Shown: piece by piece, positions 51,143 through 60,756 of the stretch
Position numbering within the stretch: position 1 is the first letter of the stretch
Layout of the letters: every line of letters begins with the position of its first letter
The notes under the pieces: model-generated
Seen by the model: only the letters and a program-made list of their open reading frames with translations
Told to the model about the DNA's origin: nothing
The model's database searches: none
Made by a program: the position numbers and the translations under genes
Assembly: GCA_964496905.1 (NCBI GenBank)
Contig: CAZCAQ010000001.1
Span: 57,363-121,362, forward strand
DNA length: 64,000 nt
Direction: 5' to 3'
Source: CAZCAQ01 sp964496905
GTDB taxonomy: Bacteria; Patescibacteriota; WWE3; UBA101185; UBA10185

Positions 51143-52873
51143 ATGCTGTACTCTAAACTGTTTGGAAAAACTATAAAAAGCGCTAAAGAATTTGATAGCG
51201 CAAATGCGTCTCTTTTAATTAAGGGCGGTTTTATTGATCAAACAATGGCGGGTGTTTACACGTTTTTGCCCCTAGGACTGCGTGTACTTAACAAAATTGA
51301 GAACATTGTTCGGGAAGAAATGGACAAAGCAGGCAGTGAAATGTTTATGCCTTCGCTTGCTCCTACACACATTTGGGAAACGACTAACCGCATAAATACC
51401 GTCGACGTGCTTTTTAAGGCGATTCCAGCAAACCCTCCTTCAAAGGAAAAAAATGACGCCGAATACATTTTGAACTGCACACATGAAGATATGGTTACGC
51501 CGATCGCAAAAAAATTCAACATTAGTTACAAAGATCTACCTTTTGCCGTGTACCAGATTCAAACAAAGTTCCGAAACGAACCTAGACCAAAATCAGGAAT
51601 TATGCGCGGCCGCGAATTTAGAATGAAAGACATGTACAGCTTTCACAAAAGCGAAGACGAACGCAAGCAGTTTTATGAAGAAATTCAAAAAAACTACCTA
51701 GCCGTATACGAACGCGTTGGGCTTGGGCACTTAACTTATATCGCAATGGCATCAGGAGGAGATTTTACTAAGGATTTTTCTCACGAATTTCAGGTTAAAT
51801 GTGCCGCGGGCGAGGATCTTTTGTTTTATGTAAAATCCAAAAACGCCGCTTATAACAAAGAGGTGGCGCCAAGCAAGATTTCTCAACCAAATGTGCATGA
51901 AGACAAAAAGCTCATGAAAAAAGAACATACACCAGGGGTAGTAACCATTGAAGGCGTAACAAAGGCTTTAGGCACAACGGCAGACCGATTAGTAAAAACC
52001 TTAATTTACAAAGATATTAAGGGAGATTTTTACGCAGTTGCCCTAAGAGGAGATTATGACGTAAACGTCTTAAAACTAGAAAAAGCACTTGCAACAAGCA
52101 AAATGGAACTAGCCGATGCAAAAAACGTAGAACGCATAACTGGAGCAAAAACGGGCTTTGCGGGACTAGTTAACCTTAACAAAGACATTCCAATAATTTA
52201 CGACGATTCGCTAGAAGGCGCCGTAAACATGGTAATTGGAGCAAATCAAACAGATTATCACTATATTAATGCAAACTTTGAAACTGACATTAAAACTCCT
52301 GAAAAGTTTTACGATATAAAAGAAGCCAAAGCGGGAGATTTATATCCTGAAACTAATGAGGAATACGAAGTCTTTAAAGCAAGTGAAGTAGGAAATATTT
52401 TCCCACTAGGCACAAAATACACAAAAGATTTTGATTACACCTACACCGATGAAACAGGACAAAAGCAACCCGTGCACATGGGCAGTTATGGTCTTGGCAC
52501 CACGCGCCTTGTGGGCGTCCTTGCAGAGGTTTTCCACGACGAACGTGGACTTGCTTGGCCAACTGCAGTGGCACCTTTTACAGTTCATTTGGTGGGCTTT
52601 AATCTGGATGATGAAAAAACTAAAGAACGCGCTGCAAGCCTTTACAAAACCTTAGAACAAAATGGCATTGAGGTTTTGTTTGACGACCGTGAAAATATTT
52701 CTAACGGCGAAAAGCTTGCCGACGCCGATTTAATAGGTTGTCCAATTCGTGCGATTATCTCAGCAAAAACTCCCGAAAACCAGGTAGAAGTTAAAAAACG
52801 AACTCAAGCCGAAAGTGAAAATACAAACGTATACGACCTAATAAAAATGGCGTTACCTCAACAATCTCAATAA
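51143..52873 (+). CDS. proS: Prolyl-tRNA synthetase, bacterial type
   Basis: 576 aa. Class II motifs: LPLGLRVLNKIENIVREEM region, RNEPRPKSGIMRGREFRMKDMYSF (motif 2 part) and GTTRLVGVLAEVFHDERGL (motif 3). The YbaK-like editing insertion at about 225-385 (GTTADRLVKTLIY) and the C-terminal anticodon domain (VLFDDRENISNGEKLADADLIG) are both present. It charges tRNA-Pro and clears Ala-tRNA-Pro. Confidence 0.98.
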   Translation: MLYSKLFGKTIKSAKEFDSANASLLIKGGFIDQTMAGVYTFLPLGLRVLNKIENIVREEMDKAGSEMFMPSLAPTHIWETTNRINTVDVLFKAIPANPPSKEKNDAEYILNCTHEDMVTPIAKKFNISYKDLPFAVYQIQTKFRNEPRPKSGIMRGREFRMKDMYSFHKSEDERKQFYEEIQKNYLAVYERVGLGHLTYIAMASGGDFTKDFSHEFQVKCAAGEDLLFYVKSKNAAYNKEVAPSKISQPNVHEDKKLMKKEHTPGVVTIEGVTKALGTTADRLVKTLIYKDIKGDFYAVALRGDYDVNVLKLEKALATSKMELADAKNVERITGAKTGFAGLVNLNKDIPIIYDDSLEGAVNMVIGANQTDYHYINANFETDIKTPEKFYDIKEAKAGDLYPETNEEYEVFKASEVGNIFPLGTKYTKDFDYTYTDETGQKQPVHMGSYGLGTTRLVGVLAEVFHDERGLAWPTAVAPFTVHLVGFNLDDEKTKERAASLYKTLEQNGIEVLFDDRENISNGEKLADADLIGCPIRAIISAKTPENQVEVKKRTQAESENTNVYDLIKMALPQQSQ

Positions 52874-52874
52874 A

Positions 52875-53429
52875 TTATTGAGTCAAAATCTCTTTTAAGT
52901 ACTTGAAAATTGCTGCATAAACACGCTCATTTTCGGTTTCAGGTAAATTGATATTTATATTTAAATTTTGCCTAGATGGTGTTTTTTGAACAAAGCTAGC
53001 CCCAGGGGTAGAGGAAGCTTCACTTTTATAAAATGGCGCATACAAGTTTATAGCCATAAATGTTTTTACAGCCAGATTTACCTTTTGCGCATCTAAATTT
53101 GGATATTTAGCAAGAAAAAGCCTCTTTAAGTTACTTTCGGAGAGTTCGTCTAAGGTGGGCAACACGTCCTGATAAACACTCGTGGCACAGGCTGACACAA
53201 AAGCTTTGGGATCTGTAGCTTTTTTAAATTCAACATAACTACTAGTCGGGACTCCTTCTGCATCTAAAAAACCAAAAGCATGTAAAAAGGTAACTAGATC
53301 TCGCATTTTAGAACTTTTAAAACCGAGGCTCTGCAAAAACCTAAAAGTAAAGCGCACGGGAATATCTTTAGTATAAATCGAATTAAACAAGGCAGGTATA
53401 GATGTGTGATTTAATGTTAAACAGAGCAT
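52875..53429 (-). CDS. DUF5343-like protein
   Basis: About 184 aa from ATG 53429 (the frame runs open to 53477). The segment FTFRFLQSLGFKSSKMRDLVTFLHAFGFLD looks like a helix-turn-helix region of the DUF5343 family, followed by a helical domain and a Ser/Pro-rich linker. Members are found near DNA-binding and mobile functions but have no set role. A perfect DnaA-box sequence overlaps its 5' end. Confidence 0.65.
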   Translation of the reverse strand: MLCLTLNHTSIPALFNSIYTKDIPVRFTFRFLQSLGFKSSKMRDLVTFLHAFGFLDAEGVPTSSYVEFKKATDPKAFVSACATSVYQDVLPTLDELSESNLKRLFLAKYPNLDAQKVNLAVKTFMAINLYAPFYKSEASSTPGASFVQKTPSRQNLNININLPETENERVYAAIFKYLKEILTQ

Positions 53430-53430
53430 A

Positions 53431-53439
53431 TGTGGATAA
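53431..53439 (-). other. DnaA-box sequence upstream of the DUF5343-like gene
   Basis: TTATCCACA on the minus strand, a perfect DnaA box, immediately before the start codon. It is 7.3 kb from dnaA. Confidence 0.4.
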
Positions 53440-53525
53440 CTTAAAGTAGTGTGCCAGAAACGTGCCGTATGTGTCAATAAACAATAACGATTTGGCGCAG
53501 AAAAGAAATGGGGACAAGATGTGGG

Positions 53526-54551
53526 TTAATAGTCAGTAATAGACAGAGACGGGTTTGGTTGAATATCTTTAAAGAGAGCCGGTTTAAAGTTAAAATGGGC
53601 GGCAGAGGCAATATACGCAGCGTTATCGCCACATAAGCGCACTGGTGGATAGTAAACCTCAACATTTTCACCTACCATTAGCAAACTCATTTTTTCTCTT
53701 AGGCGCTCATTTGCTACAACGCCGCCCCCCATGAGTAAACTTTTAACTTTATGTTCCTTTATAGCCTTTAACGTTTTTTTTGTTAAAACGTCAACAACTG
53801 CGGATTCAAATTCGAAGGCAATTTCTTCAACGGGAGCAATGTTTTTTTCCGCTAGATACCGAACAGCCGTTTTTAGTCCAGAAAAGGAAAAATCGTAATT
53901 AGGGGCATCAATTAATGGACGTGGTAGTTTGTGTTCAACAGGATTATTGGAATTATACTCTGTAGCCTTTTTTGAAATAGCGGGGCCTCCAACTTTGTAA
54001 TTACTTAAACCTAACAAACGCGCTGTTTTATCAAAGGCCTCGCCAGCAGCATCGTCTAAGGTTCCGCCTAAGTAAACTAAATCGCCGTGATTTTTTATTA
54101 AAACAAGATCCGTATGGCCTCCGCTAACAACTAAGCCTATTGCTGGAAATTTTATGGTTGTGTGAGCTAAAAAGTTAGCATATAAATGCCCTACAAGATG
54201 GTTTACGGGTATTAATGGTTTGTTCCAGGCAAAGGCAAGAGCTTTTGCTGCTTCAATACCTACCACAAGTGAGCCTATTAATCCTGGACCTTTTGTAACG
54301 GCAAGAGCAGTTAATTGGTTTATTAAGGCGTCGTTACTAATTGAGAGTTTTTTTGCCGAGTTTGTTATGCAATCGTAAATGACCGGAAGTATAAATTCCA
54401 ACTGTTTTCTAGAAGCTACCTCTGGAACAACACCCCCCGTTTTTTCATGCAAATCGCGGGAAGTTGCTAAGGATGTATAAATTTCTTCCACACCGTCTTT
54501 TACAACAGATGCAGAGGTCTCGTCACATGAGGATTCAATACCTAAAATCAT
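53526..54551 (-). CDS. tsaD: tRNA threonylcarbamoyladenosine transferase TsaD
   Basis: 341 aa. MILGIESSCDET start, HLVGH for the iron site, VSGGHTDLVL, LDDAAGEAFDK and GGGVVANERLR, all in order. It transfers the threonylcarbamoyl group to A37 of ANN-decoding tRNAs; TsaB, C and E are not in the window. TATAAT is 6 bases before the ATG, so it can be leaderless. Confidence 0.98.
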   Translation of the reverse strand: MILGIESSCDETSASVVKDGVEEIYTSLATSRDLHEKTGGVVPEVASRKQLEFILPVIYDCITNSAKKLSISNDALINQLTALAVTKGPGLIGSLVVGIEAAKALAFAWNKPLIPVNHLVGHLYANFLAHTTIKFPAIGLVVSGGHTDLVLIKNHGDLVYLGGTLDDAAGEAFDKTARLLGLSNYKVGGPAISKKATEYNSNNPVEHKLPRPLIDAPNYDFSFSGLKTAVRYLAEKNIAPVEEIAFEFESAVVDVLTKKTLKAIKEHKVKSLLMGGGVVANERLREKMSLLMVGENVEVYYPPVRLCGDNAAYIASAAHFNFKPALFKDIQPNPSLSITDY

Positions 54552-54557
54552 GAAGCC

Positions 54558-54563
54558 ATTATA
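54558..54563 (-). promoter_or_regulatory. -10 box of tsaD, leaderless type
   Basis: TATAAT on the minus strand, 6 bases before the ATG. Confidence 0.65.
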
Positions 54564-54573
54564 CAGTAGATTA

Positions 54574-55872
54574 TTATTTACCTTGAAGCGCGTTTTTAGC
54601 TTTAGTTAAAGCTTCTTCAGGTGTAGCTGAACCGTTTATGACAGCATTAACAGCGACTTGCAAAGCAGCTGTTTGATTTTTATTACCAGATCTGCCTGAA
54701 ATTTCCGCACTTTTTGCTGTAGAGGCACCTGCTAAGAATGGCACAACGTAAGGATTAGCTTCTAGTTCCTTTGCCAAACTTACGTGAGCATAGGGCGCAC
54801 CAAATTTTCGAATTTTGGTTTGATTGTTATAAATAGCTTTCGCCTGATCTGGATCGGACATGTGTAAGATAAAATCCCACGCAGCGTCTTTGTTAGGTGA
54901 ATTTACAGGAACGGCGTACATCCAAAAAGTTCCCCAATTTGCTTGTTGCGCTGCACGAGGCACTTGTGGAGCTGTGGCTACACCAACATCCGAGGCGTTA
55001 GGTACTTCACCCAAAATATTAAGCACTTGCCAGGAAGGAACCAAAAGCATTGAAGTTTGACCACGAACAAAGGAAGTTACCGATTCTGGCATATTATCGT
55101 TCCAAATTTTGTCTTCAGTGTAAAAGCTTGTGTAAAAGGAAAAAGCATCAACAGCACGTTCTGAATCAATTTCATCAGGGATTTTTACATTTGCTTGGGA
55201 CCAAAGCAGACCTAATGTATCTGAAAAATGATCTATGTTATCAGCGCCGCCAATAGCTGCACCAGATCTAAGCAGAACGTCGCTTTGTCCACGCACAGTT
55301 AATTTAAGAGCAAGTACTCTAAATTCTTCCCAAGTTGTTGGGGGAGCAACCTGATTTACTTCTTTAAAGTGACTTTTATTGTATACAAGTGCCAGCCCGT
55401 CGTAATAAGCAGGTACTGCATAAACGGTCCCGTCCACTACACCGCTGTCAGCAGCAACTTTATAATATCTTTCGCTAAAGGCCAATTTATCAGCGACCTC
55501 TTTTGGAGCAGGTGCAAACAGACCAAGCTTAGCAAAACGCGGAACCCAGCCATTATTAACCATGTATAAATCAGGTACAGAACCTGATTTAGATCCTTGA
55601 AAGATTCTATTTTTATAGTCATACAAATCACCTCCAAGAGCTCTGTTGTCGTAATTTACTGTTATATGAGATTCTTTTTCTTTATAACTAGTAATTACAG
55701 GCTCATACACGCTTTCTGGTTCCCACATTCCCCAAAAAGTAAGCGTGATTGGCGTGGTATCTTTTTTACCTCCAAAAAACTTACCAAGCAGCGGCAAATC
55801 AGATAAAGAACATGCTGTTAAAAAAATTGCGAAAAATGGCACAAGGGCAAGGACAAGGAATTTATATTTCAT
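54574..55872 (-). CDS. Sugar-type ABC transporter substrate-binding lipoprotein
   Basis: 432 aa with a lipobox signal peptide (LTACS, Cys21). The family 1 extracellular solute-binding fold is indicated by LTFWGMWEPES, PDLYMVNNGWVPRFAKLG, VPAYYDGLALVYNKSHFKEV and AWDFILHMSDPDQAK. Such proteins deliver sugars to a permease pair and ATPase. None of those partners lies nearby in this window, so it may serve a distant permease or have another role. TATACT lies 7 bases before the ATG. Confidence 0.93.
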   Translation of the reverse strand: MKYKFLVLALVPFFAIFLTACSLSDLPLLGKFFGGKKDTTPITLTFWGMWEPESVYEPVITSYKEKESHITVNYDNRALGGDLYDYKNRIFQGSKSGSVPDLYMVNNGWVPRFAKLGLFAPAPKEVADKLAFSERYYKVAADSGVVDGTVYAVPAYYDGLALVYNKSHFKEVNQVAPPTTWEEFRVLALKLTVRGQSDVLLRSGAAIGGADNIDHFSDTLGLLWSQANVKIPDEIDSERAVDAFSFYTSFYTEDKIWNDNMPESVTSFVRGQTSMLLVPSWQVLNILGEVPNASDVGVATAPQVPRAAQQANWGTFWMYAVPVNSPNKDAAWDFILHMSDPDQAKAIYNNQTKIRKFGAPYAHVSLAKELEANPYVVPFLAGASTAKSAEISGRSGNKNQTAALQVAVNAVINGSATPEEALTKAKNALQGK

Positions 55873-57076
55873 GTTTAAAAGTATAGTGGATGCTAAAAGC
55901 TATAGTCAACATAAACAAAAGCAATGTCTGATGCATTGTCAACAAATAGTGATCAAAACTCCCCAAAATTACAAATTGCAATAACACGGCACTAAGTGCT
56001 TTGCTTGTATTTTTTGCCGATACAAGTACATAAAAGTAAAAACATACAAAAGGGACAAAAAGTAACAATCCGCCTTCACTAAGAAAAAGCCAAAAAATAT
56101 TGTGAACAGGTTGAAAAAAAGTAAGCTCTCGTGACATGTACGAAAGATCTTTTCCGGTAAACATGTTTGTATTTAAACCTGTTCCCACAATGGGATTCTG
56201 CTTAAATGTGTAGGCTGCTGAAGTCGTAAGCAAAAATCTTCTATTTAAGCTTGAATTATGCTTAAGTGCCTCCGCGTTAAAAAAGCCAAAAATGCCACAT
56301 GTAAAAACAATAAAAACAAAAATGTAAAAAAGTTTACGAATAAACACAGATTTAACACTAATAAACAAAAGACCAAATATGTAACTAACCCATGCGGCAT
56401 AACTAAATGTTAAAAAAAGCACAATGCTACCAATAAATAGTATTAGGTTTTTTTTAGGTCCTTTAAGATAATAAGCAAATAAAACTAGAAAGGCACTTAA
56501 AAAGCCAGCTAATGCGTTTGGGTGTCTAAATGTAGAATAGGGCGACACAACAATATTTTCAAAAACATTTTGTTTTAAAACTCCTGAAGTCATAACAGTG
56601 TAAGGCTGTTCTCCAAAAAAAAGATAGTTATTAAATACAGCGCCTTGCCTAAACCACTGTCCAATTGCAAGCATACATACAAGTAAAACTGAAATATACA
56701 AAATCTTAATTACAGTTGTAACATCAAAAAAGGCTTTTGATCTAAAAATTAGTATGCAAAAAAGCAAATACCAAACAAACCGCGTAATGTAAATTAAGGA
56801 AACAATAGGCAAAACCGAAAAGGTAAGATTAAGCACAAGCAAAACAAGCACTACATAAAAAAACCAGCCAAGTTTAAACCGTTTCAACAACAACCCCAAT
56901 AATAAGAACACTCCTATGAGCAAATCTTGTAAAAAGATTGTAGGAACCCAATAATCCACTAAAATGCCGTCTAAGTAACTAAAGTCAAAAATTAAGTGTT
57001 TACCTAAGTTAATTGGTAATAAAAACAAAAAGAGGTAAAAAGACCAAGCAAATGCTTTATTTAGGTTTATAGTCAT
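55862..57076 (-). CDS. O-antigen ligase/polymerase-like membrane protein, second
   Basis: 404 aa with about eleven membrane segments and an outer loop ending HNIFWLFLSEGGLLLFVP. The FRHPNALAGFLSAF and GTGLNTNMFTG segments match the Wzy/WaaL family. It overlaps the gatD stop by 4 bases (ATGA) and the start of the next gene by 11 bases, so it is in an operon with lipid II amidation genes. Its relation to the similar protein at 33029 is only at family level. Confidence 0.88.
   Translation of the reverse strand: MTINLNKAFAWSFYLFLFLLPINLGKHLIFDFSYLDGILVDYWVPTIFLQDLLIGVFLLLGLLLKRFKLGWFFYVVLVLLVLNLTFSVLPIVSLIYITRFVWYLLFCILIFRSKAFFDVTTVIKILYISVLLVCMLAIGQWFRQGAVFNNYLFFGEQPYTVMTSGVLKQNVFENIVVSPYSTFRHPNALAGFLSAFLVLFAYYLKGPKKNLILFIGSIVLFLTFSYAAWVSYIFGLLFISVKSVFIRKLFYIFVFIVFTCGIFGFFNAEALKHNSSLNRRFLLTTSAAYTFKQNPIVGTGLNTNMFTGKDLSYMSRELTFFQPVHNIFWLFLSEGGLLLFVPFVCFYFYVLVSAKNTSKALSAVLLQFVILGSFDHYLLTMHQTLLLFMLTIAFSIHYTFKHEI
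55880..55885 (-). promoter_or_regulatory. -10 box of the substrate-binding lipoprotein gene
   Basis: TATACT on the minus strand, 7 bases before ATG 55872, within the upstream gene's 3' end. Confidence 0.5.
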
Positions 57077-57834
57077 AAGCGGTTTTTGTGGGCATTTATA
57101 GCTAGAGTGTCTTCAAGTGGGTCAAGTTCAGAAAGACCTAAGGATTTCGCTATTAAAAAGTCTGCAAAGTGAGGATTTAATGCCAAAAAAGGACCGTGAT
57201 AATAAGTTCCATATGCATTTTTATAGACAGCACCTTCTGTTTTATCCTCCGAGTTATTACCATGGCCTTTAACAACATTTCCAAGAGGTAAAGTACCTGT
57301 TTCTAAATAAGTACGGCCTCCATGATTTTCAAAACCAACAAGATGAGTACCTACTGCGCGCAAAAAACTACCGTATGCGTCGTTGACCGCCCAGGACTCA
57401 ATAGAACAAACGGTGTTTCCTATACAGCGAGGCTTAGTATTTCCAAAATGCTGAGTGTGCATATTAAAAACGCCAAGTCCTTCTAGCATAGAACCATCGG
57501 CAGATTTGTAATAATTACCTGCAAGTTGATAAGACCCACAAATAAACAAAGCATTTTTTTGATTTTCAATATAATCTTTTACGTAAGGGCCTTTGTTTTT
57601 TAAAAAGTCGTCAAAAACTTCTTTTTGGCCTGAATCGGGGCCGCCTCCCATAAAAATTAAATCAAAAGAGTCCATTAAAGGAGTTGAAAGTTGAGTCGAA
57701 AGATCAATTAATTTAACTTCAACGTCAAAACCGCGCAAAATACTTCGTTGATATAAAACTTCGATATTGCCGTTATCACCGTATAAATTTAGTTGTACAG
57801 GGTAAAAGTACCCTAAAGTAAATTTGGTGCTCAT
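57073..57834 (-). CDS. gatD: Lipid II isoglutaminyl synthase, glutaminase subunit GatD
   Basis: 253 aa, class I glutamine amidotransferase of the CobB/CobQ type. The nucleophile Cys is in FICGSYQLAG and a catalytic His lies in ALNPHFADF near the end. GatD supplies ammonia to MurT, which turns D-Glu of lipid II into D-isoGln. ATGA overlaps join it to murT before and the O-antigen-ligase-like gene after. Confidence 0.95.
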   Translation of the reverse strand: MSTKFTLGYFYPVQLNLYGDNGNIEVLYQRSILRGFDVEVKLIDLSTQLSTPLMDSFDLIFMGGGPDSGQKEVFDDFLKNKGPYVKDYIENQKNALFICGSYQLAGNYYKSADGSMLEGLGVFNMHTQHFGNTKPRCIGNTVCSIESWAVNDAYGSFLRAVGTHLVGFENHGGRTYLETGTLPLGNVVKGHGNNSEDKTEGAVYKNAYGTYYHGPFLALNPHFADFLIAKSLGLSELDPLEDTLAINAHKNRL

Positions 57835-59003
57835 AAAATTTCTTTACCTAACGTTAATTTTCTAAATTGAAGCATTGCTGAGTAGTTTGGAAGTACCACA
57901 ATTTCTTTGCTATTTTGCGCATGAATTCTATCAATGATTCGTTTTAAAGACGCGTCAGTATTTTCAAGAGTAACAGCAACACCAGCATATTGAAGACGCA
58001 AGGCCATGTCATAGGAGCGAATTCCAGAAACATAAACTGTTTTATCTTTGCAAGCCTTGGCCAACTTTACGGGGTTAACGTCATAAATCCAAGAAACGTC
58101 ACGCCCATCGCGGACCTCGTCGTTAAGAATAAAAAGGATACTATCGTAAGACACATTTATGGCCTCTTTTTGCTCAGAATAGATTAATATATCCAAATTG
58201 TTGTTAAAACTTGCTGGATTTTTTGCCAAAAAAACTTGGTAGAAATTGCCATAATATTCAAAGATCTCACCTCTGCCGTAGGCAGCGCTAAAGGTCTTTA
58301 ATGCCTCTACAATAGTATTTTCGGTCAAACCAAGAATACCGCAAGCAATCGCCGCAGCATTTATATTTTTTGCATTAAAGTCACCAAGTAATGTCGTATT
58401 TGTTTGCAGAGCTTTATGTGCATCAAAATAGTGTTTGGCTCCTGTATAAGCATTTTCTAAATAAGCAAAATGTTTTTCGTTGCGCGCCAACACTAAATTT
58501 TGAACAGGATACAGATCTAGTGCGTTTAGCCATTTTTCCACAATTAAATCTATTTCACCGTAACGATCTAGCTGATCGCGAGATAAGTTGAGCAAAATTA
58601 AGACTTGTGGGTTTATGTGTTGTAATACTTTAGGAAGGACAAGCTCGTCAACTTCAAAAACACCAAAATCATAGTCAAACTTACCCGAAAGGCTCGTAAA
58701 ATCAATTAAAGAAGACACAATTCCATTTAAAATGTTTCCTCCTGTTTTATTGTGTACAACAGAATGGCCACTTTTTTGAATAATATGCTGACAAAGCTTG
58801 GAAGTCGTTGTTTTACCATTTGTACCGGAAACAACAATAACGCCCTTTTTAAACTTGAATATAGGGTACTCAAGTAAATTAGGGTATATCTTTAATGCAA
58901 CATGTCCTGGCCAAGTATGCCCAGAACCAAGTCGCAACACTTTTATAAGTACTTTTGATACTTTTGCACTTATTAGGGCTACTTTAAATCTTAGTTTTGC
59001 CAT
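57831..59003 (-). CDS. murT: Lipid II isoglutaminyl synthase, ligase subunit MurT
   Basis: 390 aa. Mur ligase core with VSGTNGKTTTSK P-loop, NLSRDQLDRYGE, and a C-terminal domain. The four-cysteine zinc ribbon found in S. aureus MurT is absent here: the region between NEKHFAYLENAY and FNAKNINAAA is short and has no Cys pairs. It amidates the stem-peptide D-Glu of lipid II using ATP and GatD-delivered ammonia. It overlaps gatD by 4 bases. Confidence 0.95.
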   Translation of the reverse strand: MAKLRFKVALISAKVSKVLIKVLRLGSGHTWPGHVALKIYPNLLEYPIFKFKKGVIVVSGTNGKTTTSKLCQHIIQKSGHSVVHNKTGGNILNGIVSSLIDFTSLSGKFDYDFGVFEVDELVLPKVLQHINPQVLILLNLSRDQLDRYGEIDLIVEKWLNALDLYPVQNLVLARNEKHFAYLENAYTGAKHYFDAHKALQTNTTLLGDFNAKNINAAAIACGILGLTENTIVEALKTFSAAYGRGEIFEYYGNFYQVFLAKNPASFNNNLDILIYSEQKEAINVSYDSILFILNDEVRDGRDVSWIYDVNPVKLAKACKDKTVYVSGIRSYDMALRLQYAGVAVTLENTDASLKRIIDRIHAQNSKEIVVLPNYSAMLQFRKLTLGKEIL

Positions 59004-59376
59004 GTGTGTATTTTAGTGGTGCTTACTCCTTTAAGCAATTTCATCAACAATGTTATTTTTAAGGGTTCAGTTTTATATATATTAATAACAGAAGAAGTAT
59101 TACTAGTGTCTGTGGATATGTGGGAAAGCTGTTTATTTGTTTTTGTGATAGCGTTTGTCTTTTGCATAACTTGTGTATATGTACCCCTTGCTTTAGTAGC
59201 GCCGTTTTTATGGTTTCTACTTTGTTTATACATTGTCGTACCTGTTTTAAAGCCTTGTGTACAACTTTTTAATTTTGTGGATTTAGTGTTGTTAACTTTA
59301 TTTTGAATTTTACATTTGAGTATTTTTTCTACACAACTTGTCCCCAGTTTTTTTGTACTTGTTAATAAGTTATCCA
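59004..59376 (-). other. Origin-like region downstream of dnaA
   Basis: 373 AT-rich bases without a convincing gene. On the minus strand it carries ATATCCACA (59111-59119), ATATACACA (59172-59180), TTGTACACA (59256-59264) and AAATCCACA (59276-59284), all in the same orientation and one or two bases from TTATNCACA, plus a partial AATGGATAA at the dnaA stop (59370-59378). Together with the boxes upstream of dnaA this suggests a split origin of replication. Two overlapping ORFs here are low-complexity. Confidence 0.55.
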
Positions 59377-60756
59377 TTAGTCTGCTTTTAAAACTTGTTT
59401 AATATTTAAATAATCTTGCTTAGTTTTTCCAAAATCTTTTAATTCTGTTTCTATTTTTTTTACACCGTGCATTATTGTTGTGTGGTCTCTGTTACCTAAT
59501 AATTCTCCAATTGTTACAAAAGGTGTTTGCGTAAGTTCGTACAATAAAAACATTGCCATTTGCCTTGGTACAACAAACTCCTTAGTTCTGCGTTGCCCCT
59601 TTATATCGGTTAAAGTTACGTTAAAGTAGGAACACACTATTTTAAGTATTTGGTTAACATTCATTGGTTTTGCTGCCTGCATCTTTATACTTTGACCTAG
59701 CGATTCTGCAGCAGTTTTTAAATTTAAGTCTTGCCCCGTTGCCCTGCTGTAAGTTAGAACTTGCAGATACGCGCCTTCCAGTTCTCGTATATTTGTTGAT
59801 ACATTTTCAGCAATAAAATCTATTATTTCGTTGGGTACCTCATCGCCTGCTTTGTCGCGTTTATTTCGTAAAATTGCTATACGTGTTTCAACATCTGGGC
59901 TTTGAATGTCTGCAATTATTCCCATACCTAACCGGGAGGTTATACGCTCTTCTACATTTGTAAAATCTTTTGGAGGTCTATCGGATGTAACTACAATTTG
60001 TTTTTGAGACATATGCAGCGTATTAAAAGTGTGAAAAAACTCTTCCTGCGTAGTTTCCTTTTTTGCAATAAATTGAATGTCGTCAATTAATAAAACGTCA
60101 ACGTTACGATATTTTTCGCGGAACTTGTTAGAAGTATATTTACCTTTTGTTTTTCCAGATTGAACGGCTTCTATAAGTTCATTTGTAAAATCCTCGCTAG
60201 TGCAATAGTAAACTTTAGCGTTTGGGTTTTTTTGTAATACCTTGTTACCTACAGCTTGCATTAAATGTGTTTTCCCAAGTCCTACATTTGAATAAATGAA
60301 AAACGGATTGTAAACACGTCCAGGGTTATCTGCAACGGCTGTTGCTATTGAATATGCAAGCCTGTTGTTTGAACCCATTACGTAGTTTTCAAAGGTAAAC
60401 TGTGGGTTTAAATTTGCTGAGTTATTTTTGTTAATTTCGGTGCTTTCCGATTTGTAGGTGAATAAAGGTCCTTCTTGTTCCTTTTGGTTTTGCACATTTT
60501 TATGTCCGACCTGAAAGCGTACCTCACGTTCTTTTTTTCCTATTTTTGTTATTCCATTCTGAATAAGTGAGAGGTACTTTTTTTTAAGTGTGTCTACTGC
60601 GTATGTAGATGGGCACATAATTACAACATGATCTTCGGCAATAAGTTCAATATATGTATTTTTAAACCACATACCAAACTCAAGTGCGGATAGTGTTAGC
60701 TCCATTTCTGCAAGGACGGCATCCCATAATGTTTTTTCTGTTAGAGCCTCACTCAT
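59377..60756 (-). CDS. dnaA: Chromosomal replication initiator DnaA
   Basis: 459 aa. Domain I (helical, 1-80), a short linker, the AAA+ domain with GLGKTHLMQAVG (Walker A), VLLIDDIQFI (Walker B) and SRLGMGI, and the DNA-binding domain IV with GNRDHTTIMHGVKKI. It opens the origin. DnaA boxes on both sides suggest autoregulation. Genes to the left run on the minus strand and those to the right on the plus strand. Confidence 0.99.
   Translation of the reverse strand: MSEALTEKTLWDAVLAEMELTLSALEFGMWFKNTYIELIAEDHVVIMCPSTYAVDTLKKKYLSLIQNGITKIGKKEREVRFQVGHKNVQNQKEQEGPLFTYKSESTEINKNNSANLNPQFTFENYVMGSNNRLAYSIATAVADNPGRVYNPFFIYSNVGLGKTHLMQAVGNKVLQKNPNAKVYYCTSEDFTNELIEAVQSGKTKGKYTSNKFREKYRNVDVLLIDDIQFIAKKETTQEEFFHTFNTLHMSQKQIVVTSDRPPKDFTNVEERITSRLGMGIIADIQSPDVETRIAILRNKRDKAGDEVPNEIIDFIAENVSTNIRELEGAYLQVLTYSRATGQDLNLKTAAESLGQSIKMQAAKPMNVNQILKIVCSYFNVTLTDIKGQRRTKEFVVPRQMAMFLLYELTQTPFVTIGELLGNRDHTTIMHGVKKIETELKDFGKTKQDYLNIKQVLKAD

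Noticed and set aside
59004..59306. Plus-strand hydrophobic ORF of 100 codons
   Set aside because: Its hydrophobicity follows from the T-rich strand; it has no promoter or ribosome site and lies antisense to the origin-like region.
58991..59377. Minus-strand ORF of 128 codons starting on the dnaA stop (TAATG)
   Set aside because: The stop-start overlap looks like coupling, but the translation is low-complexity Lys/Thr/Asn/Ser with no domain, there is no Shine-Dalgarno site, and the DNA is filled with DnaA-box-like sites.
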